Under the pieces are notes generated by a model. That model was not told the origin of the DNA. It worked only from the letters and a program-made list of their open reading frames with translations, and did not search any database. A stretch of 64,000 nt of DNA from Citrus sinensis (taxonomy: Eukaryota; Streptophyta; Magnoliopsida; Sapindales; Rutaceae). The stretch covers positions 2,728,001 to 2,792,000 of the forward strand of contig NC_068560.1 of assembly GCF_022201045.2 (NCBI RefSeq), given 5' to 3'. This document shows positions 25,054-37,017 of the stretch, piece after piece. The translations under genes were made by a program, and so were the position numbers. The stretch's first letter is position 1. Every line of letters begins with the position of its first letter.

Positions 25054-26533
25054 GGGAGCCGCCTATGTTGCAACAATTGCAACATACCACTACTTTTGTC
25101 ATTTTGTAATTTAACCATTGGATCCAAGGGCAAGAATGGTAAAAGCAAATCCAACGGCAGGGTGTATTTATTTTGGTTTTTTTCATTGCAATCCCTCTTA
25201 TGTTTTGAAATGCCAGGAAAAAATATAATTATTATTATTTTATTTATTAGATTAGTTGTTAAATGATATGAATAAGGAATAAGTATGAAATTTAAGAGGA
25301 CTTTTATTATTGATATTAGGCAATTACAATGCATGATTTAATACTCGTTTATTTATTCCACAAATTCATAAATATTTCGTAATTTATTAATTATTACTAT
25401 CATTTCTAGATCTACTCTCATTATTTAAATTTATTAATAATTATATACTAATTATTATTTTTATATTAATTATTAATATATAAATATAATATGATATAAT
25501 AAAATAATATAATAAAATAATTTATTTTGAATATTATAATTATTATAGTAAAAATAAAAATATAATTTAAATATATTTAATGTTTGAATTAAGACAAAAG
25601 TTATCACACTGTAGTGAATTATATAATTGACTACAATCTAATTTTTTAAAACTTCCAAACATAGGTAAGTAATAAATTAATGTGAACAATATTATAACAA
25701 TATACAATATTATGTTCTAAACACATTCTAATGGTGCGTTTATTAAATAATAATTGAAATGAGCTAGAATTGTAATAATGAATTTGAATTCAAATAAGTT
25801 ATTTACTTGAACTATAGGAATTGGAATCGGAATGAACAACATTCTCATTGATGTGTTTACTTTATTTTATAATTGAAATAGACTATTACAAGTTATTAAA
25901 ATGTCATTTGTTAATTGTGTCCCTAATATTATTTGTATATATTATAATTAAACAATAATAATAATAAAACTAAAAATTATAATTATGACAATAATGTTAA
26001 TTAAAACAAAAAATTAAAAAAATTAACAATAACAATAATAACAACAAAATTAACTAAAATAATAATATTAATAATGATAATAATAAAAATTATTAATAAG
26101 TTTTAATAATAATAATAGTAATAACAACAATAATTAATAATAATTAAAATAATAAAGTTAATATATTTTAATAACAATAATTTTAATCATAACAAGATAA
26201 ATATTAATATTAATGAATTAATTACAGTATAATAACAATTAAAATAATAAAAGAAATAAATTTTAATAATAATAATGATAGTAAAAATCATAAATAATAA
26301 TAATTAAAATAAATAAAAATAATAAAATTTAATAGAAATAATCTTATATAATAATAATAATAATTAAAATTCTTTTCAAATGTCATTTTATTCTAAAAAT
26401 GGACTTATATGCAAAATTTTGTTACGTTTAGTGGCTATTGAATTTTACAGAAAATATAAGGTAGTGTAGTGTAATCAAACATAAAATGACAAAGGTTGTT
26501 GTATGTTGCAACTGCTGCAACATAGGCGGACCC
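25054..26533. mobile_element. 1,480-bp non-autonomous TIR transposon (8-bp TSD)
   Basis: Both ends begin GGG: left GGGAGCCGCCTATGTTGCAA, right (opposite strand) GGGTCCGCCTATGTTGCAG. The similarity runs about 50 bp, to TTTGTCATTTT. Direct TTTTTTTA flanks at 25046-25053 and 26534-26541. Sister repeat copies are uninterrupted here, which confirms the insertion. The interior is extremely AT-rich (AATAATAATAAT-type) and has no transposase. An 8-bp duplication suggests hAT; a following G on both sides allows a 9-bp reading with shorter ends, so Mutator-like is possible. Confidence 0.85.
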
Positions 26534-27124
26534 TTTTTTTAGCGACATTCCGTCAAATACTCTAAATTTTAATTGGCAAGCATGGCGTAGATGACCTACC
26601 GCTTATGGGCTGCACCTACAAGCAACATGCCCTAAGAGTAAGAAACAAACGAATGTCAAGTCGTACGATGCATTCAGACAGCCAACAAATGTAAATATTA
26701 TGCAATGGCATATATGAATGCTGACTCATCATTCATATTTTAAATATGGAAGATGCATCAATGATGTAAAAATAAAATAAACAACATGACGTCCACATCG
26801 TACATGAAAAATGGCGCATTAGTGGAAACGCATTATTCAGAATAGTAATCATTAAGATTATACTCAAAGAATAAACAAATTTTACTAAGAGAAATTATTA
26901 TTTTATATTTATACTCATGCAAAATTAGGTAATATTTTTTAGGAAAATTAGGCTTTATGTTTTGGGCAAATTAATATACAACTAATTTGTAGCTTTTCCA
27001 GAAATAAATAAATAAAGAAAAAATAATTGATTGCATTAACAATCGATTCATTTTGAGAAACAACCAATCCAAAATTTGCTTCCTAGATGTGTATTTTTCA
27101 TTAACATTACATCGAATACTTTAA

Positions 27125-27640
27125 AGTTGTATTTACTTTCTAAAGTGGGAGTAAGGAGTGCGGATTCCTCCAACTCTAGTGTTTACTTCATCATTTTAAG
27201 GGAAGATTGGGAATCCTACTATGTGAGTCCCACCCATTTTTGAATCATATTGCCCTTATCAATAATTTCTAATTTACATAATTAAAATTAAAATTAATAA
27301 AAAATTGTGATGTACATAATTAAGAATATTAATAATTATTATAAATTTACAAATATCATAAAATAAATGTTTATTCATCACATATATTTGTCATTAACTT
27401 TGTAATTAAAAACTATAATTCTTTAAATAAGGGTAAAATTATAATTTAAAACTATTTACTCTCAATCCAAGACAAAGTAAATACATAAATTTGATTCTGA
27501 TCTCCATTCCATACATCCATTCAAGTATAAGTAAATAACCCACTCACACTCCCACTTCACACTCTCAATCCTGAGGAGTGGGAATCCTAGGATTCCCACT
27601 CCTCAGGATTTCCATTCCAATCCAAAATGTAAACGCCACC
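27125..27640. mobile_element. 516-bp Tourist/PIF-Harbinger-like MITE (TAA TSD)
   Basis: TAA at 27122-27124 and 27641-27643 flank ends AGTTGTATTTACTTT and, from the other side, GGTGGCGTTTACATTTTGG. The ends align without gaps, mostly with C/T and G/A differences as expected from decay of methylated cytosines. Removing it restores the ATTAAATTTTAATTGGCA phrase of the sister copies. It contains a perfect palindrome at 27568-27609. No coding capacity. Confidence 0.8.
27568..27609. repeat. Perfect 42-bp palindrome
   Basis: Two exact 21-base arms without a spacer: ATCCTGAGGAGTGGGAATCC followed by T at the centre, then the exact reverse complement. It lies near the right end of the Tourist-like MITE and includes part of its subterminal GAGGAGTGGGAATCC repeats. 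Confidence 0.95.
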
Positions 27641-29138
27641 TAAATTTTAATTGGCATGTACGCCGCAGATGATATGTCGTTTACAGACCAAGAAGAGACA
27701 AAACATGACGAACGTAAAAGAAATAAACGAAAGTCATGTCGTTTGAAGCATTCATATAGTCAACAAGCATAAATAGTATACCTCGGTTCATACTATTGTT
27801 GACTCATTGTTTGTGTTTTGAACGCAAACGCTGAGCCAATGGTGTAAATCATAGAGAAACGATGAGATGTTCGTCTTGTACGTGCGAGACGACGAGTCAT
27901 CTGGCGTGTTGATTTCTAAAGGATTTGAATAAATATAAGAGACCTTTTTTTCCTTTGATGATTATGTGGAACAATAATCATTAAAATTATAATTAAAAAA
28001 AAAACCACTAACAAAAATCGTCAATTGCAATACAATTTTTAATTATTGACAACTAAAAGTGTGTATATACATACACACTCCTTTTATATTTTTTGGTTTA
28101 CGTATTTTATTATCACAAGAATGAATTAAAAAAAAAAAACTAACTAAAATTTGGATATAGGAAGCAACCATTGGCAACAGCTTGTAGTTTGTATTTTGTA
28201 CTATTATTATATGCTCATACAAAATTAGGTTTTATTTTTTACAAAAATTAGGTTTTATTATTTGGGCAAGAAAACATGTAGCTTTTCTAAAAATAAATAA
28301 ATAAATAAAGTAAAAAAATTAGCTAGATTAGCAATAGGTGTACTTTAAGAAACAACTAACATAATATTTACTTAAGAGATGTGTATCTGTTAGTGATATT
28401 ACATCGAATACATTAAATTTAATCAACACACACGGCATAGATGACCCTGCATTTGTGCACTAGGATTAGAAATGACATGATGAACATCCATAAAAGAAGA
28501 TGATGTCATGTCATTCAAAGCATTCAGACAACCAACAAGCATAACTAGTATGAGTGGTTGCATACTATAGCTGGCTTGTCATTCATATATTTGAACATTG
28601 ATGATGTATCAATGGTGTAAATGAAAAATAAACAACGAAACATCCACCTTGCACATGAGAAACGACACGTCATCAGCTATGTTGATTTCCAAAGGATTTA
28701 AATAAATGTAAGAGACCTTTTTTTCTCTAATGATTGCATGGTTCATGTATTTTATTATCACAAAAAAAAATTGGATATTGAAAGCAACCATTGGCAGCTG
28801 TTGAGTGTTAGAAAATGCATATTTATAAAGGAGAAAACCGTCATTTTACATTTCAAGTCTTACTAACAACCCTTACTTTTATGTATTTAACCTTCTTGTG
28901 ATGTAATTACGTGTGTGTTATTTTAATTAAGTATTTTATGTATTTTAGGGGCAGTATAGCCATTTCACAATAAAGGAGAGATCAGACGGCAAAACGGACA
29001 TCACTTTTGAACTCAGGACGGTCGAAAACCTTAGGAGGAGCATAAAAGGAAAAATGGCACTATTCACATGTACGGTACTATTCACGTATACGGTACTGTC
29101 TACGTTACTGTTCACGACACTGTTCACATAGACGGATC

Positions 29139-29192
29139 GATGACGTGGCATTGACCGATGATGTGGCATTGACTGATGAGGTGTCACGATCC
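29139..29192 (+). promoter_or_regulatory. U3 enhancer-like tandem repeats with TGACGTGG cores
   Basis: Three consecutive 18-bp units at 29139, 29157 and 29175 (GATGACGTGGCATTGACC and diverged forms). Exact TGACGTGG occurs at 29141, 29226 and 29376, and the same sites recur in the 3' LTR. This ACGT core is the C/G-hybrid type bound by plant bZIP factors (ABRE/as-1/UPR-like). A role in stress-induced transcription is inferred. Confidence 0.5.
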
Positions 29193-29442
29193 TGTTGGGC
29201 TAAAATTCTTATGTACTGTTGATGGTGACGTGGCAGCATATCAGTGGACGAAAAATCTCGTGTACGGTGCATGCATCACACAGGATTATTTTCAATCAAA
29301 CCGCGTTACTGTTCAAAGTCGGGTCAAACCGTGTTACTGTTCATCCGCGTGGTCAAACCGTGGACTGTTGACTGATGACGTGGCGCAATCCTGAGCGTCC
29401 AAACTGTTTTTAATCCGATGGCCATGATTTACTCCATGTATC

Positions 29443-29450
29443 TATAAAAA
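29443..29450 (+). promoter_or_regulatory. LTR TATA box (TATAAAAA)
   Basis: Consensus TATA box in the 5' LTR, followed about 10 bp later by a G-run and C-run. Transcription would start at about 29475-29480 and define R. The 3' LTR has the same box. Confidence 0.75.
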
Positions 29451-30160
29451 GGGGGCCTCCCCCCCTAATTTGATATCTCTGAATCCATTTTTGGGATCCA
29501 TTTTCTGTAATTCCCTCTCCATCTTGTATTTTCTTCGTATTTTAATAAATTCCCATTTTGCCCCTAGTTCAATTATGAGTGGCTAATTTTCTTTCAAGCT
29601 TGGGTTGAAGGTGAAGTCTCAACATGTGTCATGGGCTTAATTTGGTAAATTTATTTTCTCTTCCCCTCTAGTTTTTGTGGATGTTTTGACTTCTCGTCGA
29701 CAAATAATACTAATCTTGTCTAGTACCGCCTTGGTTTCACCGGCCCTCTAGTACAAGGTTATTATTATTTGGCACGATAAGCCCTTAGCACCATATTGAT
29801 TAGAGCGTGGTTCATGAGGTGTGGATTCCCCCCTCATGATTTAATTGGCATTAATAAGGAATATTTAGCCCATGATGCATGTTGATACGGATCCAGATAC
29901 CCAAGTACGTCATTTCAATAGAATTCTCTTCAATTTATTCTCACCATTTCAATACCAATTTTAGAATTTATTCTCTCCATTTTAATTTAAGTTTTAGCAT
30001 ATTCCAATCATTTCCACCACAAATCTAATCACTCATTCACAAAATTAATTCTACACAATTAAAATCCACCTCCTCGTGGGATCGACACTCGTCACCATTA
30101 ATCTATACTACAACAGATTCGTGCGCTTGCGAGTACATTAAAATTTGCACAACAAGTTTT

Positions 30161-30177
30161 TGGCGCCGTTGCCGGGG
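30161..30177 (+). other. Primer binding site complementary to tRNA-Asp
   Basis: TGGCGCCGTTGCCGGGG begins 6 bp after the 5' LTR. It is the exact complement of the 3' end of plant tRNA-Asp(GTC), including the CCA tail. Athila elements characteristically use this primer. Confidence 0.93.
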
Positions 30178-30565
30178 AGGTAAGTAATTTTAATTCATAA
30201 AATTAATTTTTGTGAATAATTTCTTTTATTTGTTTTCTTGTATTTTTTTTTATTATTAAAAAAAAAAGAAAAAAAAGTGAATCTACATTTAAAGGTTAGT
30301 ATTTCTTTTCTTTTTCTCTTCTTTAAAATTTTGTAATTTAATTTTCCATTTATTTTTCTTTGTAATTTTTTTTTGTTTATCTTATTAATTTAATTTTTAG
30401 TTAATTTCTTTCACGTATTTATTTTTGTGTATTTTTATAGAAAGGTTGTAATAGCGCAATAAGGTTAGTATCGTAATTTCTCACTCTTCTTTATTTTTAT
30501 TTGTTTTGTTCCCATCTTTATTTTTTGTTTTGTTTGCATCTTTATTTTTATTTTATTTGTTTTGT

Positions 30566-33500
30566 ATGCATGGTCGTAGGTCATTATTACCTAATCTTGA
30601 ACCTATAGACCTTGAATTAGAAAAAACACTTCGCACACACAAACACGTTAAAAATAAAATGGATTTACAAGCACCACAGGAGAGGCCATTTAAGGACTAT
30701 TTTAGTCCCTTAGCTAATTTGAGCACGTCATGCATAAGATACCCAAATGTAGCTGCTAGGAGCTTTGAACTAAAACCTAGTGTGCTAAATTGTCTCCCCA
30801 CATTCTATGGCTTAGAAAATGAGGACCCATATAATCATCTGAATGATTTTCATGCCATTTGTCAAACATTCAAATATGAGAATTTTTCAGATGATGATGT
30901 TAAACTTAGACTATTCCCATTTTCTTTAAAAGATAGAGCTCGTTCATGGTTAAATACTTTACCTGCTAATAGCATTTCATCCTGGGAACAAATGGTAACT
31001 AAATTTTTGAATAAATATTTCCCAGTGCATAAAACCAATGCTATTCGCAGGGAAATCTCGGAGTTTACCCAGAGAGAGGACGAGCAATTTTTCGAAACAT
31101 GGGAGCGATTCAATGGGCTACTCTTGAAGTGTCCACATCATGGGTACGAGAAATGGCACCAATGCCAATACTTTTTGGAGGGATTATTGCCAAATGTGCA
31201 AGAATGGCTAATGGCGACAAGTGGAGGAGAGCTAATGTCAAAAAGTGCATCAGAGATTTGGGAATTCTTCCAGCGACAAGCGGATAATTCCCAACAACGG
31301 AGTCGATCACTCAGGAATACTAGACGAATTAAGGGAGTAAATGAGGTTCAAATTGGCGAGTCAACTTCGGGAATCAAAGAAGTTAAGGAGATGGTTGAAG
31401 GTCTTGCTCGACAAATAGCATCGTTATCGACTGCTAAATCAACAGAACCACATGACCAGGACTCATACTCAGATCAAGCCAATGCCATAGGTGTAATGAG
31501 AAAGCCATCAAATTACAACCCATACTCCAACACATATAACCCTGGATGGAGAGACCACCCCAATTTTTCATGGTCTCAAGGATTCCAACAGAATGGACCA
31601 GCAGCTCCAGCTCCACCAATGCAACAAATTCCTCAAGTTCCTCAAGCCTCTCAGCCCCCATTCAGACCATACAATCAGAACCAGAACTACTCTCAACCCA
31701 GACCATGGGAGGATGCATTCCAAAATTTCAAGAATGTTACTCACTCCACGATTGAGCAACAGAATCGCACCATTGATGGACTACGAAATGAGTTGAGAGC
31801 AGGCTTCAATTCACAAGCCCAATCAGTTTCAAGCCTCGAGAAGATGGTGGGACAACTTGCTTCTTCAGTTCAGACCTTGGCAATGACCGTTGAGAAAGGT
31901 AAGTTTCCAAGTCAACCAGTGCCTAATCCTAAAGGAGTACATGAAGCAAGTACCAGTTCACCACAACAGCATGGAGGGGTCAAAGCAGTAATGACCTTGC
32001 GAAAAGGAAAAGAAGTCGACAACAAGGTGGAGATGCCAGTGACAAAAGAAAATCAAATTGTACCTGTGAATGTTGATGACTCATCACCGGAGGAGAAAGA
32101 AGAAACCAACCCACAAGAATATGTTCCCAAAGCTCCATTTCCTCAGAGGTTAGCAAAAGGAAAAAAGGGAAAATTCACAGGTGAGATTCTTGAAATCTTC
32201 AAACAGGTAAGTGTTAACATCCCTTTGTTTGATGCTATTAAACAAGTTCCATCTTATGCCAAGTTTCTTAAAGACCTTTGTACTAAAAAGAGAAACATGC
32301 ATGTTCAAAAGAAGGCATTTTTAACAGAAAACGTTAGTTCTATACTCCAACATAAAATTCCTTTAAAATGCAAAGACCCAGGCTCCCCCACTATCTCATG
32401 TAGTATAGGGAACCACACAATTGAGAATGCTTTGTTGGATTTAGGAGCTAGTGTAAATCTGTTACCTTATTCAGTGTTTGTGAAACTTGGACTGGGAGAA
32501 TTACACCCAACTCCAGTGGTGTTACAACTTGCAGATCGATCCACAAAAATACCTCGTGGTATTGTGGAGGACGTGCTTATCCAGGTAGACAAATTTTATT
32601 TTCCTGTTGACTTCATTGTAATTGACACTCAACCAATACAGGATTCAAGGAAGCACATCCCCATTATTCTAGGCCGACCTTTCTTGGCAACTGCGGATGC
32701 TCACATTCAATGTAGAACTGGAAATATGCAGTTGTCCTTCGGCAACATGACTATGGAGCTGAACATCTTCAACATTGCCAAACAACCTCACAGTGCAGAT
32801 GATGGAATTGTTGATGTGGATTTAATCGAAGCATTAGTTGATGACACTTTTCTTTCAAACCTTAGTGATGATCCTTTACAAACATGTTTAACTCACTTTG
32901 GTTTTGATTTTGATATTGACAGATCGGTTGATGAGGTCAACGCCCTGCTTGACTCAGCACCATCTATGGACACTAATAAATGGAAGTCAAGAGTTGAGCA
33001 ACTAGCACCATCAGAGAAGCAACTCATTCCATCATCAGAATCACCACCGAAACTCGAGCTCAAACCATTGCCCAACACTTTGGAATATGCGTTTTTGGGA
33101 GAAGAAAGTACTCTGCCGGTAATCATCTCATCATCCCTAAATGACGAACAAAAAGGTAAGTTGTTGGATGTTTTAAAAGAGCACAAAGAAGCATTAGGAT
33201 GGACCATAGCAGATATTAAAGGTATAAACCCAGTAGATTGCATGCATTACATTCACCTTGATGAAAATGCTAAAACTACTAGGGAGATGCAACGTCGGTT
33301 AAATCCTAACATGAAAGAAGTTGTTAGAACTGAGGTCCTTAAGCTATTAGATGCAGGTATCATTTACCCAATTTCTGATAGTTCATGGGTCAGTCCTGTA
33401 CAAGTTGTCCCTAAAAAGTCAGGAGTCACAGTAGTTACCAATGCTGATAATGAATTGATACCCACTAGAGTGACTACAGGATGGCGTGTATGCATTGATT

Positions 33501-35956
33501 ATAGAAAATTGAATTCTGTCACACGTAAAGACCATTTTCCTTTACCATTTATTGATCAAATGCTTGATAGATTAGCAGGCCATGAATTTTATTGCTTTCT
33601 AGATGGTTACTCAGGATATAATCAGATTCCCATAGCACCAAAAGATCAAGAGAAAACTACTTTCACTTGCCCTTTTGGCACATTTGCATATAGGAGAATG
33701 CCATTTGGATTATGTAATGCACCTGCTACATTTCAACGATGCATGTTGAGCATTTTTTCTGATATGGTGGAACGATTCCTTGAAGTCTTTATGGATGATT
33801 TTTCTGTCTTTGGTGACTCGTTTGATCAATGTTTACATCATCTAACACTAGTTCTGCAGAGATGTATCGAGAAGAACTTGGTCTTAAATTGGGAGAAATG
33901 CCATTTTATGGTAAAACAAGGTATTGTTCTCGGTCACATCATTTCGAGTAAAGGTATTGAGGTTGACAAAGCCAAGGTGGATCTCATTTCTAATCTTCCT
34001 CCACCCAAAACAGTCAAAGAAGTAAGATCTTTCCTTGGGCATGCTGGTTTCTATAGACGTTTCATTAAAGATTTTAGCAAAGTTTCTAGACCCTTATGCA
34101 ATTTACTTGCTAAGGATGTACCTTTTATCTTTAATGATTCATGTCTCATGGCGTTTGAAAAATTAAAACAGTTGTTGACATCATCACCCATCATTCAGGC
34201 CCCAAACTGGAGCTTACCATTTGAGCTCATGTGTGATGCATCTGATTATGCAGTAGGAGCAGTATTAGGACAAAGAGTTGATCGAATTCCCCATGTTATT
34301 TACTATGCTAGTATGACATTAAATGATGCACAGTTGAACTATTCAACTACTGAAAAAGAAATGCTAGCAGTAGTGTTTGCATTAGAAAAATTTCGATCTT
34401 ATCTCATTGGTTGTAAAATAATTGTGTTCACAGATCATGCTGCTCTTAAATATCTTCTCACAAAGAAAGATGCAAAAGCTAGACTAATTCGTTGGGTGTT
34501 ACTTTTGCAGGAATTTGACTTGGAATTCAAAGATAAGAAAGGGTCAGAAAATGTTGTGGCGGACCATCTCTCTCGTCTCCATTTTGACACAATAATAGAA
34601 CAATTACCATTAAATGAGTCATTTCCAGATGAACAATTAATGAGTGTGGAAGTATTACCTTGGTATGCTGATATAGTTAATTATCTTGTTACAGGTAAAC
34701 TTCCAGAGCATTGGAGCAAGCAAGACAAGATCAAATTCTTTGCGGAAATAAAGAATTTCTTTTGGGATGACCCGTATTTGTTCAAGTATTGTGCAGACCA
34801 AATTGTTAGACGATGTGTCCCAGAAAATGAAATTCAGAATATCCTTTCATTCTGCCATGAACAAGCTTGTGGAGGCCATTTCAGTGCTAAGAAAACAGCG
34901 ACTAAAGTTTTACAATGTGGTTTCTATTGGCCAACACTATTTCGAGACGCTTACACTTTTTGTTCTTCATGTGATAGGTGTCAACGAATGGGGAGCATTA
35001 CGCGAAGGAACATGATGCCACTAAATCCAATTTTAGTGGTTGAGATTTTTGACGTATGGGGTATCGACTTCATGGGACCTTTTCCCCCGTCTTTTGGTCA
35101 TCAATACATATTGGTTGCTGTTGACTATGTATCAAAATGGGTAGAAGCTATTCCATGTAGGACCAATGATCACAAGGTGGTGATAGCATTTTTGAAAAGC
35201 AACATTGTTTCACGCTTTGGATTCCCTCGAGCAATAATCAGTGATGGTGGTGCCCACTTTTGTAACAAAGCATTCAAAGCACTTTTGACAAAGTATTCAA
35301 TCACACACAAAGTGGCGACCCCGTATCATCCGCAAACCAGTGGCCAAGTTGAGATCTCCAATCGAGAAATAAAGCACATATTAGAAAAAACGGTGAGGCC
35401 GGACAGAAAAGATTGGTCATTAAGACTTGATGATGCCTTATGGGCATATAAAACGGCTTTCAAGACCCCGATTGGGATGTCACCCTACAGGCTAGTGTAT
35501 GGAAAAGCTTGCCACCTACCTGTGGAACTCGAGCATCGTGCATATTGGGCCATCAAGAAATTCAATTTTGACATGCAGCAAGCCAGCTCAGAAAGAAGAT
35601 TACAGCTGGCAGAACTTGAAGAAATTCGCAATGACGCGTACGAAAATGCCAAGATTTACAAGCAACGAATGAAAGTCTTCCATGATAAGCAAATTATGAG
35701 AAAATCGTTCACTCCAGGTCAGAAAGTGCTTTTATTCAATTCTCGCTTGCACCTATTCCCAGGTAAGTTACGCTCTCGTTGGTCTGGCCCATTTATTGTT
35801 CATACTGTTTTTCCACATGGGGCAATTGAAATTAAAGACCCAAAGAATGGTGTCACGTTTAAAGTTAATGGTCAAAGATTAAAGCCATATCTAGAGTACC
35901 AACCACATGAAGAAGACACCGAAATAAATTTGAGTGACCCACCAAATTTGAATTGA
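30566..35956 (+). CDS. Gag-Pol polyprotein, Athila-type Ty3/Gypsy retrotransposon
   Basis: A single uninterrupted frame of about 1,796 aa from MHGRRSLL. An upstream in-frame Met at 30506 would add a T-rich hydrophobic stretch and is less likely. Gag (~60-300) has the retrotransposon gag helices ([36 protein letters not shown]); no CCHC zinc knuckle is visible. Protease [12 protein letters not shown] (~620). Reverse transcriptase: [11 protein letters not shown] (~970), [19 protein letters not shown], catalytic FMDDF (~1075). RNase [16 protein letters not shown] (~1220). Integrase: H2C2 zinc site (HEQACGGH...CSSCDRC, ~1430) and D,D,E residues in GIDFMGP, SDGGAHF and SGQVE. It ends with a basic C-terminal region ([12 protein letters not shown]). 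All catalytic signatures are present, so autonomy is plausible. Confidence 0.95.
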   Translation: MHGRRSLLPNLEPIDLELEKTLRTHKHVKNKMDLQAPQERPFKDYFSPLANLSTSCIRYPNVAARSFELKPSVLNCLPTFYGLENEDPYNHLNDFHAICQTFKYENFSDDDVKLRLFPFSLKDRARSWLNTLPANSISSWEQMVTKFLNKYFPVHKTNAIRREISEFTQREDEQFFETWERFNGLLLKCPHHGYEKWHQCQYFLEGLLPNVQEWLMATSGGELMSKSASEIWEFFQRQADNSQQRSRSLRNTRRIKGVNEVQIGESTSGIKEVKEMVEGLARQIASLSTAKSTEPHDQDSYSDQANAIGVMRKPSNYNPYSNTYNPGWRDHPNFSWSQGFQQNGPAAPAPPMQQIPQVPQASQPPFRPYNQNQNYSQPRPWEDAFQNFKNVTHSTIEQQNRTIDGLRNELRAGFNSQAQSVSSLEKMVGQLASSVQTLAMTVEKGKFPSQPVPNPKGVHEASTSSPQQHGGVKAVMTLRKGKEVDNKVEMPVTKENQIVPVNVDDSSPEEKEETNPQEYVPKAPFPQRLAKGKKGKFTGEILEIFKQVSVNIPLFDAIKQVPSYAKFLKDLCTKKRNMHVQKKAFLTENVSSILQHKIPLKCKDPGSPTISCSIGNHTIENALLDLGASVNLLPYSVFVKLGLGELHPTPVVLQLADRSTKIPRGIVEDVLIQVDKFYFPVDFIVIDTQPIQDSRKHIPIILGRPFLATADAHIQCRTGNMQLSFGNMTMELNIFNIAKQPHSADDGIVDVDLIEALVDDTFLSNLSDDPLQTCLTHFGFDFDIDRSVDEVNALLDSAPSMDTNKWKSRVEQLAPSEKQLIPSSESPPKLELKPLPNTLEYAFLGEESTLPVIISSSLNDEQKGKLLDVLKEHKEALGWTIADIKGINPVDCMHYIHLDENAKTTREMQRRLNPNMKEVVRTEVLKLLDAGIIYPISDSSWVSPVQVVPKKSGVTVVTNADNELIPTRVTTGWRVCIDYRKLNSVTRKDHFPLPFIDQMLDRLAGHEFYCFLDGYSGYNQIPIAPKDQEKTTFTCPFGTFAYRRMPFGLCNAPATFQRCMLSIFSDMVERFLEVFMDDFSVFGDSFDQCLHHLTLVLQRCIEKNLVLNWEKCHFMVKQGIVLGHIISSKGIEVDKAKVDLISNLPPPKTVKEVRSFLGHAGFYRRFIKDFSKVSRPLCNLLAKDVPFIFNDSCLMAFEKLKQLLTSSPIIQAPNWSLPFELMCDASDYAVGAVLGQRVDRIPHVIYYASMTLNDAQLNYSTTEKEMLAVVFALEKFRSYLIGCKIIVFTDHAALKYLLTKKDAKARLIRWVLLLQEFDLEFKDKKGSENVVADHLSRLHFDTIIEQLPLNESFPDEQLMSVEVLPWYADIVNYLVTGKLPEHWSKQDKIKFFAEIKNFFWDDPYLFKYCADQIVRRCVPENEIQNILSFCHEQACGGHFSAKKTATKVLQCGFYWPTLFRDAYTFCSSCDRCQRMGSITRRNMMPLNPILVVEIFDVWGIDFMGPFPPSFGHQYILVAVDYVSKWVEAIPCRTNDHKVVIAFLKSNIVSRFGFPRAIISDGGAHFCNKAFKALLTKYSITHKVATPYHPQTSGQVEISNREIKHILEKTVRPDRKDWSLRLDDALWAYKTAFKTPIGMSPYRLVYGKACHLPVELEHRAYWAIKKFNFDMQQASSERRLQLAELEEIRNDAYENAKIYKQRMKVFHDKQIMRKSFTPGQKVLLFNSRLHLFPGKLRSRWSGPFIVHTVFPHGAIEIKDPKNGVTFKVNGQRLKPYLEYQPHEEDTEINLSDPPNLN

Positions 35957-36041
35957 TTTTTTTTTCTTTTCGTTGATTTGATTTTTCTTTCTTTCTTTTT
36001 ATTATTATTCTTTTGCTAATTGAAATTGTTTTTGCATAAGT

Positions 36042-36317
36042 GTGTTTATTTTACCATTAAGTTTTCTCTTATCATTTTTAATCATGAGTCTCATACTTAG
36101 ACCGTTCCTCCTGAACATTCTTAAACCACTTCAACATGTCAAAACTCATCTCAAAAGACAGATTCAATTTTGTAAAACACATCGCATTTGGGCTCTACAA
36201 CCACCAGAGTTAGTAGCCTATGTTGAGGGTTTAGAACACCAACTCAGAGACATTGAGAGAAGTGTTTACGACATCCAGTTGGAGCTTGAGGTAAATTCAA
36301 TAAGAGGACGATTTTAA
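36042..36317 (+). CDS. Retrotransposon ORF2: small hydrophobic / coiled-coil protein
   Basis: 91 aa, first of three ORFs after pol. An N-terminal hydrophobic stretch (LPLSFLLSFLIMSLILRPFLL) could be a membrane anchor. A basic segment (KTHLKRQIQFCKTHR) follows, then an amphipathic heptad-like helix (ELVAYVEGLEHQLRDIERSVYDI) near residues 55-80. An internal Met would give 76 aa. No family recognised. The layout loosely recalls a minimal envelope-type protein, but nothing proves it. It could equally be a leader exon or a non-functional ORF; a GAG|GTAAAT donor-like site lies near its end. Confidence 0.4.
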   Translation: MFILPLSFLLSFLIMSLILRPFLLNILKPLQHVKTHLKRQIQFCKTHRIWALQPPELVAYVEGLEHQLRDIERSVYDIQLELEVNSIRGRF

Positions 36318-36459
36318 TTTTCTTTGTGTGTTTTAATTTTTTTTTTCTATTGGTGTGCTTTAGTTTGTTACCCCGGTGAAGTGGCGGATAACGGTACTCC
36401 GTGACAATCAAGTCGGTTACTTCAGTTTCCCATAATAACTGATATTCTGAGGCGAAGGT

Positions 36460-37017
36460 ATGGACAGAAACGAGATTCTAGCGAAGCTTCACAAGCGATT
36501 CCCTTCACTTCCTCAGAATGCCCTCCTTACGATCTATAAAGCTCGGTCCGAACGCATGCGATTACTCATGAGGAATAACATACCTGCTGACATCCGTTGG
36601 TTAATCGAGGCTAAAGTACGATCGGCAGGTGAGTTACCTCCAAAATTTATTGCATACATGCCTGGTTGTGGTAAAGGAAATTATGCAAGAAAACGACGAG
36701 CTCGAAGAATTTCTGTTGCTTGTCATAAGTGTGCCAGAATGAGTTGCAATAAAAACCCATGTTCTTTAGGAATGGTGTCTGATAACAGGGAAGATAAGAT
36801 TCAATTCATTAGGGATGGCTTGAATAAGGAGTCATTGGATGATATCCTTTTGTCTCTTGAAACGCATCCCAGTGGATATGTGCAAGGAGCGATTCTCCAG
36901 TTATGGCCATTATTCCAGAAAGAGCATGCACGATATAGTCTCGGGAATCTGACTATAAACGACCCTGTTTGCCAGTTTATAAGAAAACTGGATAGGAAGC
37001 CTATCCTCGACCCATAG
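36460..37017 (+). CDS. Retrotransposon ORF3: basic Cys-cluster protein, plant-virus NABP-like
   Basis: 185 aa, intact. It begins with a helical region (NEILAKLHKRFP...LLTIYKARSERMR), then a basic run GNYARKRRARR (73-83) directly followed by Cys88-x2-Cys91-x4-Cys96-x4-Cys101. This arrangement, a YA-x-R-R basic motif then CH-x-C, resembles the cysteine-rich nucleic-acid-binding proteins of carlaviruses (Pfam Carla_C4), some of which suppress silencing or act in the nucleus. The middle Cys spacing is shorter than I expect for that family. The C-terminal half (ESLDDILLSLETHPSGYVQGAI...) is not recognised. Nucleic-acid binding and nuclear location are inferred. It lies between pol and the LOG-like ORF on the same strand and in a young element, so it is probably not decaying. 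Confidence 0.55.
   Translation: MDRNEILAKLHKRFPSLPQNALLTIYKARSERMRLLMRNNIPADIRWLIEAKVRSAGELPPKFIAYMPGCGKGNYARKRRARRISVACHKCARMSCNKNPCSLGMVSDNREDKIQFIRDGLNKESLDDILLSLETHPSGYVQGAILQLWPLFQKEHARYSLGNLTINDPVCQFIRKLDRKPILDP

Larger units (their letters stand above)
28799..30154 (+). repeat. 5' LTR (1,356 bp)
   Basis: Begins TGTTGAGTGTTAG and ends TTTGCACAACA, with TGTTG/CAACA inverted termini. It carries a TATA box at 29443-29450, AATAAA words near 29544, and in U3 three 18-bp units starting GATGACGTGGCATTGACC. Short antisense ORFs inside are not genes. Confidence 0.97.

Noticed and set aside
28945-29187. Antisense ORF of 80 codons in the 5' LTR, repeated in the 3' LTR at 40129-40371
   Set aside because: Its repeated VNS/HRS-type residues come straight from the tandem U3 repeats read backwards; no protein character.
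29176-29394. Plus-strand 72-codon ORF in the LTR (also at 40360-40578)
   Set aside because: Lies within U3 upstream of the TATA box, so the element's own promoter would not transcribe it from the 5' LTR; no family resemblance.
30506-30565. Upstream in-frame Met giving Gag a hydrophobic N-terminal leader
   Set aside because: The leader is a translation of a T-rich stretch and resembles no Gag; the Met at 30566 is more credible.
31099-31796. Several ORFs in other frames and antisense within gag
   Set aside because: Shadows of the long gag-pol frame.
32425-32475. Protease motif LDLGAS instead of the usual D(S/T)GA looked like an inactivating change
   Set aside because: DLGAS-type protease motifs are common in Athila elements, so this is a lineage feature rather than damage.
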